From an uncultured bacterium (GTDB lineage Bacteria > Gemmatimonadota > Gemmatimonadetes > Longimicrobiales > RSA9): DNA of 9,415 nt. Both the position numbers and the translations under genes were made by a program. Positions 5,285 to 9,415 of the stretch are shown in pieces; position 1 is the stretch's first letter; every line of letters starts with the position of its first letter. The notes under the pieces were generated by a model that was given only the letters and a program-made list of their open reading frames with translations, did no database searches and was not told the DNA's origin. Where the stretch lies: the NCBI GenBank assembly GCA_937889645.1, contig CALBZE010000080.1, positions 1 to 9,415 of the forward strand. Reading direction: 5' to 3'.

Positions 5285-7201
5285 ATGGCGACGACGATCA
5301 GGGAATGCCCCGCCGCTCGTGGGCGGTCCCGTCCGGGTCGGCGCCGAACGAGCGGATTCGCATGGCTGCCGTTCGCGCTGGCATTGACGCTGCCCGTTGC
5401 GCGCCCCGCCGCGGCGCAGCAGGCGCAGCCGGCGGACGGGCAGGCCGAGACGACGCTCCTCTTCCGCAACGCCCGCGTCTTCGACGGCGAGCGCGTGCAC
5501 GAGCGCGTGGACGTACTGGTCCGCGGCGACCGGATCGAGCGGATCGGCGCCGGGCTCGACGCGCCCGCCGGCGCGCAGGTGATCGACGCCGCGGGGAAGA
5601 CACTCCTCCCCGGCCTGATCGACGCGCACACCCACGCGTTCGGCGACGCGCTGCGCGAGGCGCTCGTCTTCGGCGTGACGACCGAGCTGGACATGTTCAC
5701 CGACCATCGCCAGGCCGCGCGGTGGAAGGCCGAACAGCTCGAGACCGGCGCGCCGGGCCGCGCCGACATCTTCTCCGCCGGCACGCTCGTGACCGCGCCG
5801 GGCGGGCACGGGACCGAGTACGGGCTGCAGATCCCGACGATCGCGTCGCCCGACTCGGCGCAGGCGTTCGTCGACGCGCGGCTCGCCGAGGGCTCCGACT
5901 GGATCAAGCTCGTCGTCGACGACGGCTCCGCCTACGGCATCCGCTTCGCGACGCTGGACGCGCGCCTCGTCCGCGCGGTCGTCGAGGCGACGCACCGCCG
6001 CGACCGTCTCGCCGTGGCGCACGTCGGCACGGCGGCGGACGCGCGCATGGCGGTCGAAGCCGGCGCCGACGCGCTCGTCCACCTCTTCCTCGATCGCCGG
6101 CCCGACCCGGACTTCGCCCGGCTCGTCGCCGAGCGCGGCGCGTTCGTGGTCCCGACGCTCACCGTGCTCGCGAGCATCGCGGGCGCGGGCGACGCCGGGC
6201 GTCCCGACGCCGCGTCGCTCGCGGCCGACCCGGCGATCGAGCCGTACCTGAGCCTCAACGCGCGGGCCGGGCTCGCGCAGCGGTTCCCGGGCGGGCAGGG
6301 CCGCCCGCCGCTCTCGTACGCCGCGGCCGAGGTGACCGTCCGCCAGCTCCGCGCGGCCGGCGTGCCGATCGTGGCCGGGACGGATGCGCCGAACCCCGGC
6401 ACCGCGCACGGCGCATCGATGCACCACGAACTCGAGCTGCTCGTCGCGGCCGGGCTCTCGCCCGCCGAGGCGCTCGCCGCGGCGACGAGCATCCCCGCGA
6501 AGCTCTTCCGCCTCGACGACCGCGGCCGCATCGCGCCGGGGCTGCGCGCCGACCTGGTCCTGGTCGACGGCGACCCGACGAGCGACATCCGCGCGACGCG
6601 TCGGATCGCCGGCGTCTGGAAGGGCGGCGTCGCCTTCGACCGCACCGCCTACGCGGAGGAGGTCGCGCGCGCGGCCATGGCCATCGGCCGGCCGCCCCAG
6701 GGCCTCGAGCACGGCATCGTCAGCGACTTCGAGAACGGAACCCTCGCCGCGCGCTTCGGAACCGAATGGATCCCGACCTCGGACGCGATGGCCGGCGGCC
6801 GGTCGACCGGGACGGTCGAGGTGGTGGCGGGCGGCGCGGAGGGGAGCGCCCACGCGCTCCGCATCGCCGGCACGATCTCCGACGTCGTCGCCTACGCCTG
6901 GTACGGCGCGATGTGGTCGCCGGGCGCGACCGCGATGGCGCCGGCGGACCTCTCGTCCGTGCCCGGCGTGCGCTTCCGCGCCCGCGGCGACGGCAAGACG
7001 TACCGCGTCATGATCTTCGCGCAGTCCCGCGGCGGCGCGCCCGTCGCCCGGACCTTCACCGCCGGCGCCGAATGGGCCGAGGTCTTCATGCCGTGGAGCG
7101 ACTTCGGGGTTGACGGGTCCGACGTGATGGCGATCATCTTCGCCGGCGGACCCGCGCCCGGCGAGTTCGAGTTCTTCATCGACGACGTGCGGCTGCGGTG
7201 A
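5285..7201 (+). CDS. Exported metal-dependent amidohydrolase fused to a CIA30-like domain
   Basis: 638 residues from the ATG at 5285. Residues 1-44 are a signal peptide: Arg-rich n-region, hydrophobic core around 24-37, cleavage likely after AAA at 42-44. Residues about 55-470 are an amidohydrolase of the prolidase/imidazolonepropionase-like class with a full binuclear site: HTH at 115-117 (in LIDAHTHAF), Lys208 in DWIKLVVDDG as the probable carboxylated bridging Lys, His246 (VAHVG), His266 (LVHLF) and Asp367 (AGTDAP). The C-terminal block LRADLVLVDGDP is typical. Residues 480-638 resemble CIA30 (SDFENG, MAGGRS 502-507, MPWSDF, FFIDDVRLR), a galactose-binding-like beta-sandwich. It should hydrolyse an amide, peptide or cyclic C-N bond outside the cytoplasm; the substrate is unknown. 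It is the first gene of a three-gene run with a two-component pair. Confidence 0.92.
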   Translation: MATTIRECPAARGRSRPGRRRTSGFAWLPFALALTLPVARPAAAQQAQPADGQAETTLLFRNARVFDGERVHERVDVLVRGDRIERIGAGLDAPAGAQVIDAAGKTLLPGLIDAHTHAFGDALREALVFGVTTELDMFTDHRQAARWKAEQLETGAPGRADIFSAGTLVTAPGGHGTEYGLQIPTIASPDSAQAFVDARLAEGSDWIKLVVDDGSAYGIRFATLDARLVRAVVEATHRRDRLAVAHVGTAADARMAVEAGADALVHLFLDRRPDPDFARLVAERGAFVVPTLTVLASIAGAGDAGRPDAASLAADPAIEPYLSLNARAGLAQRFPGGQGRPPLSYAAAEVTVRQLRAAGVPIVAGTDAPNPGTAHGASMHHELELLVAAGLSPAEALAAATSIPAKLFRLDDRGRIAPGLRADLVLVDGDPTSDIRATRRIAGVWKGGVAFDRTAYAEEVARAAMAIGRPPQGLEHGIVSDFENGTLAARFGTEWIPTSDAMAGGRSTGTVEVVAGGAEGSAHALRIAGTISDVVAYAWYGAMWSPGATAMAPADLSSVPGVRFRARGDGKTYRVMIFAQSRGGAPVARTFTAGAEWAEVFMPWSDFGVDGSDVMAIIFAGGPAPGEFEFFIDDVRLR

Positions 7202-7214
7202 TGCGCGTGGTGAC

Positions 7215-7222
7215 GGAAGGGG
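7215..7222 (+). promoter_or_regulatory. Ribosome binding site favouring the histidine kinase start at 7231
   Basis: GGAAGGGG lies eight bases before the ATG at 7231. The earlier in-frame starts, GTG 7198 and ATG 7201 (the latter forming TGATG with the amidohydrolase stop), have no Shine-Dalgarno sequence but could be used by translational coupling. Confidence 0.5.
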
Positions 7223-7230
7223 CGCGCGGC

Positions 7231-8601
7231 ATGGCGAACCCGCCGGGCCGGATGTCGGAGCCGATCGCGCCGGCGCGGGACATGGCGGCCGAGGCCGCGC
7301 GCGGCGACGCGGCCCCGGCGGTCGAAGCCGCGGGCCGCGGAAAGCGCCTGCGGCTCATCCCCGACGACCCGTACGTGGGCTGGACGCCGTACGTCTGGCT
7401 CGCGTTCCTCGGGATCTACTTCGCCGCCCCCCTGTCCCGGCTGCGGAGCGGCGACCCGAGCCCGGGGCTGCTCGCCGTCGACGCCGGCGGCCTCGTCGCG
7501 TTCCTCTTCCTCTACTTCCGAGCGTACTGGGAGAGCGGCCGTCGGCTCGCGGCGATCGTCGCCGCGCAGACCCTGCTCGGCGCAGCGCTGCTCCCGAACA
7601 ACTTCGGCGCGATCGTCTTCTTCATCTACGCCGGCGTCTTCGCCGGGCACCTCGAGCCGACGCGCCACGCGGTGATCGGGATCACGGCCGTCACGGCCAC
7701 CATCCCCCTCGCGGGAATCGTTCTCGGCCTTCCGGCCGCGCGCTGGCACCCCGCGATCATGCTCGTGCCGACGATCGCGTCGGCGAACGTCCACGCCGTG
7801 CGGGTGCGCCGGTCGCAGGAGCAGCTCCGCCTGGCGCAGGAAGAGATCCGGCACCTGGCCGCCGTCGCCGAACGCGAGCGCATCGCCCGCGACCTGCACG
7901 ACGTGCTCGGCCACACCCTCTCGCTCGTCGTGCTCAAGGCCCAGCTCGCGGCCAAGCTGATCGACCGCGACCCGCCCCGCGCGAAGGGCGAGGTCCGGGA
8001 CATCGAGAGCGTGGCCCGCGAGGCGCTGCGCGACGTGCGCGAGGCGATCGGCGGCTACCGCGCCTCGCTCAAGGACGAGGTCGCCCGCGCGCGGACACTG
8101 CTCCGCGCCGCCGGCGTCCGCGCCGAGATCGACGCCGACGACCGGCTCGCCGGCGGAACCGACCGCCGCGAGGCGGTCCTCGCCCTCGCGCTCCGCGAGG
8201 CCGTCACCAACGTGGTCCGCCACGCCGGCGCCAACGTCTGCCGCGTACGCATCCGCACCCGCGACGACGTCTACGCCCTCGAGGTCGAGGACGACGGCCG
8301 CGGCCCGGGCAACGCCGAGGGCGGCGGGCTGCGCGGGATGCGCGAACGCGTCGGCGCGCTCGGCGGGCACGTCGACGTCGCCCGCGCCACGCCGCGCGGC
8401 GGGACCCGCGTGCGCGTCACGATCCCCGCCGCGGCCGCGGCCGCCGCCCGGCCGGCCGAAGGAGTCGCCCAATCGTCGGAGAACGCCGTCCAACGTACGG
8501 CGAACGCCACGCGCTCGGCCGCGGCCGCGGGACCGGCCGCAAACGTCGCGGGACCGGCGACGGACGTCGCAAGACCGACCGCGGAGGCCGAAACGGCATG
8601 A
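7231..8601 (+). CDS. Membrane histidine kinase, HisKA_3 (DesK/NarX-like) class
   Basis: 456 residues from the ATG at 7231; ATG 7201 would add ten and GTG 7198 eleven. A hydrophilic N-terminus of about 45 residues precedes five or six membrane spans between about 52 and 188, with no sizeable external domain, as in DesK-type kinases that sense the membrane or an intramembrane ligand. A short coiled stretch (EQLRLAQEEIRHLAAVAERE) leads to the HisKA_3 dimerisation helix with phospho-acceptor His223 in RIARDLHDVLGHTLS. The ATPase domain follows: N box REAVTNVVRHAG with Asn327, G1 box EDDGRGPG around 353-359, and GLRGMRERVGALGG. It should autophosphorylate and pass the phosphate to the regulator encoded next. 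After the ATPase comes an unusual Ala-rich tail of about 57 residues. It nearly abuts the amidohydrolase gene and overlaps the regulator gene by ATGA. Confidence 0.93.
   Translation: MANPPGRMSEPIAPARDMAAEAARGDAAPAVEAAGRGKRLRLIPDDPYVGWTPYVWLAFLGIYFAAPLSRLRSGDPSPGLLAVDAGGLVAFLFLYFRAYWESGRRLAAIVAAQTLLGAALLPNNFGAIVFFIYAGVFAGHLEPTRHAVIGITAVTATIPLAGIVLGLPAARWHPAIMLVPTIASANVHAVRVRRSQEQLRLAQEEIRHLAAVAERERIARDLHDVLGHTLSLVVLKAQLAAKLIDRDPPRAKGEVRDIESVAREALRDVREAIGGYRASLKDEVARARTLLRAAGVRAEIDADDRLAGGTDRREAVLALALREAVTNVVRHAGANVCRVRIRTRDDVYALEVEDDGRGPGNAEGGGLRGMRERVGALGGHVDVARATPRGGTRVRVTIPAAAAAAARPAEGVAQSSENAVQRTANATRSAAAAGPAANVAGPATDVARPTAEAETA
8530..8592 (+). repeat. Three degenerate 21-bp repeats in the histidine kinase tail
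   Basis: Units at 8530-8550, 8551-8571 and 8572-8592 share the pattern GGACCGGC...GACGTCGC with increasing divergence, the third being weakest. They keep the frame and encode GPAANVA, GPATDVA and RPTAEAE. This looks like decayed tandem duplication at the 3' end of the gene, just before the regulator start. Confidence 0.5.
8583..8587 (+). promoter_or_regulatory. Ribosome binding site for the response regulator inside the kinase tail
   Basis: GGAGG sits ten bases before the regulator ATG at 8598, within the last codons of the histidine kinase gene. With the ATGA overlap this supports both independent and coupled initiation. Confidence 0.6.
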
Positions 8602-9200
8602 TCCGGGTCGTCATCGCCGAAGACCAGTCGATGGTGCTCGGCGCGCTCGCCGCGCTCCTCTCGATCGAGCCCGACATCGACGTCATTGCCCGAGCGACGG
8701 ACGGCGCCGAGGCATTGGAGGCCGTCGAACGGCTCCGGCCCGACGTCCTCCTGACCGACATCGAGATGCCGCGCCTGACCGGCCTCGAGCTCACCGCCGA
8801 GGTCCGACGCCGCGGCCTCCCCACGCGCGTCGTCATCCTGACGACATTTGCGCGCTCGGGGTACCTGCGCCGCGCGCTCGACGCCGGCGCCGCCGGGTAC
8901 CTGCTCAAGGACAACCCGGCCGAAACCCTTGCCGACGCGATCCGTCGCGTCCACGCCGGCGGCCGAGCCGTCGACCCGGAGCTCGCACAGGAAGCATGGA
9001 CCGAACGCGACCCACTGACCGACCGCGAGCGCCAGGTCCTCCGCCTCGCCGGCGACGGCCTGTCCAGCACCCGCATCGCCCGAACCCTCGGGCTCTCGCC
9101 CGGCACGGTTCGCAACTACCTGTCCGAGGCGATCGCGAAGACCGGCGCACGCAACCGCGTCGAGGCGGCGAGGATTGCGCGGGAGAAGGGGTGGCTGTGA
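8598..9200 (+). CDS. NarL/FixJ-family response regulator, DesR-like
   Basis: 200 residues. The receiver domain (1-118) has acidic pocket Glu8-Asp9, phospho-acceptor Asp54 in LLTDIEMPRLTG, the switch Thr at 82/83 in VVILTTF, and Lys104 in GYLLKDN. A short linker leads to a LuxR-type DNA-binding domain (about 138-195): LTDRERQVLRLAGDG, then a recognition helix region LSPGTVRNYLSEAIAKTGA. The ending NRVEAARIAREKGWL is characteristic of DesR-type regulators. Phosphorylation by the upstream kinase should drive dimerisation and DNA binding; likely targets include its own operon or the divergent region at 5091-5284, but no site can be assigned. It is the last recognisable gene of the plus-strand operon and no hairpin terminator follows it. 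Confidence 0.96.
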   Translation: MIRVVIAEDQSMVLGALAALLSIEPDIDVIARATDGAEALEAVERLRPDVLLTDIEMPRLTGLELTAEVRRRGLPTRVVILTTFARSGYLRRALDAGAAGYLLKDNPAETLADAIRRVHAGGRAVDPELAQEAWTERDPLTDRERQVLRLAGDGLSSTRIARTLGLSPGTVRNYLSEAIAKTGARNRVEAARIAREKGWL

Positions 9201-9250
9201 GGGTGTGGCAGGGGGCAGGCGACGCGTGGCGGCGCTGCCGGCCGGTTGGT

Positions 9251-9415
9251 GCGCGGGGGCGGGCGGCGGGTACGCGCGGGGGACGGCCGGTGGCTACGCG
9301 TGGGGGGCGGCCGGCGATTACGCGCGGGGGGGCGGCCGGCGACTGCGCGTGGGGGACGGCCGTTGGGGCGGCGCGCGTGCCGCGCGTGGGGGGCGGCCGC
9401 CTGCGGCGGCGGGGG
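9251..9415. repeat. G-rich degenerate tandem repeat, about 24 bp per unit, running off the edge
   Basis: A core GCGYGGGGGRCGGCCGG recurs at 9274, 9298, 9322 (with one extra G), 9347 and 9384, with a poorer copy at 9251. Spacing is 23, 24, 24, 25 and 37 bases. Units are TACGCG-(C/T)GGGGG-(A/G)CGGCCGG plus four variable bases. The plus strand is strongly G over C with runs of five to seven G, so quadruplex formation on that strand is possible. It starts about 50 bases after the regulator stop. The segment 9201-9250 holds no recognisable gene or terminator. Confidence 0.7.

Noticed and set aside
5320..5350. Possible Tat signal from the Arg-rich n-region of the amidohydrolase
   Set aside because: Consecutive Arg are present, but the residues after them (TSGF) do not match the twin-arginine consensus well; an ordinary Sec signal peptide explains the sequence.
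5219..6853. 544-codon minus-strand open frame opposite the amidohydrolase gene
   Set aside because: Arg-, Ala- and Val-rich shadow without motifs; the plus strand has signal peptide, complete metal site and strong ribosome binding site.
5305..7113. 602-codon plus-strand open frame in another frame of the amidohydrolase region
   Set aside because: Extremely Arg-rich frame shadow of a well-supported gene.
6892..8493. 533-codon minus-strand open frame opposite the histidine kinase gene
   Set aside because: No domain pattern and dominated by Arg/Asp/Glu/Val; the plus strand encodes the HisKA_3 and ATPase motifs in order.
9226..9415. Possible small gene from GTG 9226 reading YARGTAGG, YAWGAAGD through the G-rich repeat
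   Set aside because: No ribosome binding site at a proper distance, low-complexity product, a one-base insertion in the third unit that breaks the period, and the opposite strand is also open. Treated as a DNA repeat.
1..9415. CRISPR array, tRNA, rRNA, insertion sequence or phage genes
   Set aside because: No regularly spaced identical repeats with unique spacers, no tRNA cloverleaf, no rRNA-like stretch and no transposase or integrase motif were seen on either strand.

Overview
The window comes from a very GC-rich bacterium. Codon third positions are almost all G or C, and every reading frame is unusually open. Four features together suggest Gemmatimonadota, or a neighbouring group such as Acidobacteriota or Planctomycetota: an ECF-like sigma factor paired with a transmembrane Ser/Thr kinase carrying TPRs, an InlB-type repeat/ZU5 lipoprotein, an exported amidohydrolase-CIA30 fusion, and a DesK/DesR-type pair. 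This placement is inferred from gene content and was not tested by a search.

Left arm, minus strand (read right to left). A sigma factor gene (4455-5090) overlaps by four bases (ATGA) a 910-residue receptor-like Ser/Thr kinase gene (1726-4458). The kinase has a complete catalytic domain inside the cell, one membrane span, and eight TPR units of 42-43 residues that should lie outside the cytoplasm. After a 129-base gap with a hairpin comes a lipoprotein gene (1596 to beyond base 1). It is open through all 532 codons and is cut by the window edge.

Right arm, plus strand. Across a 194-base divergent intergenic region lies a gene for an exported binuclear-metal amidohydrolase fused to a C-terminal CIA30-like beta-sandwich (5285-7201). 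Its start is fixed by a strong ribosome binding site. It is followed by a membrane histidine kinase of the HisKA_3 (DesK) class (7231-8601) and, with an ATGA overlap, a NarL/DesR-type response regulator (8598-9200). The last 165 bases or so are a G-rich degenerate tandem repeat running off the edge.

Reading of the locus. Two phospho-signalling modules diverge from one short intergenic region: a sigma factor with its Ser/Thr kinase on one side, and a two-component pair attached to a secreted hydrolase on the other. No anti-sigma factor gene lies next to the sigma gene. The sigma factor has threonines where ordinary ECF factors have an acidic patch, so the kinase probably activates it by phosphorylation. 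The amidohydrolase substrate, the two-component signal, and any link between the two arms cannot be read from the sequence.
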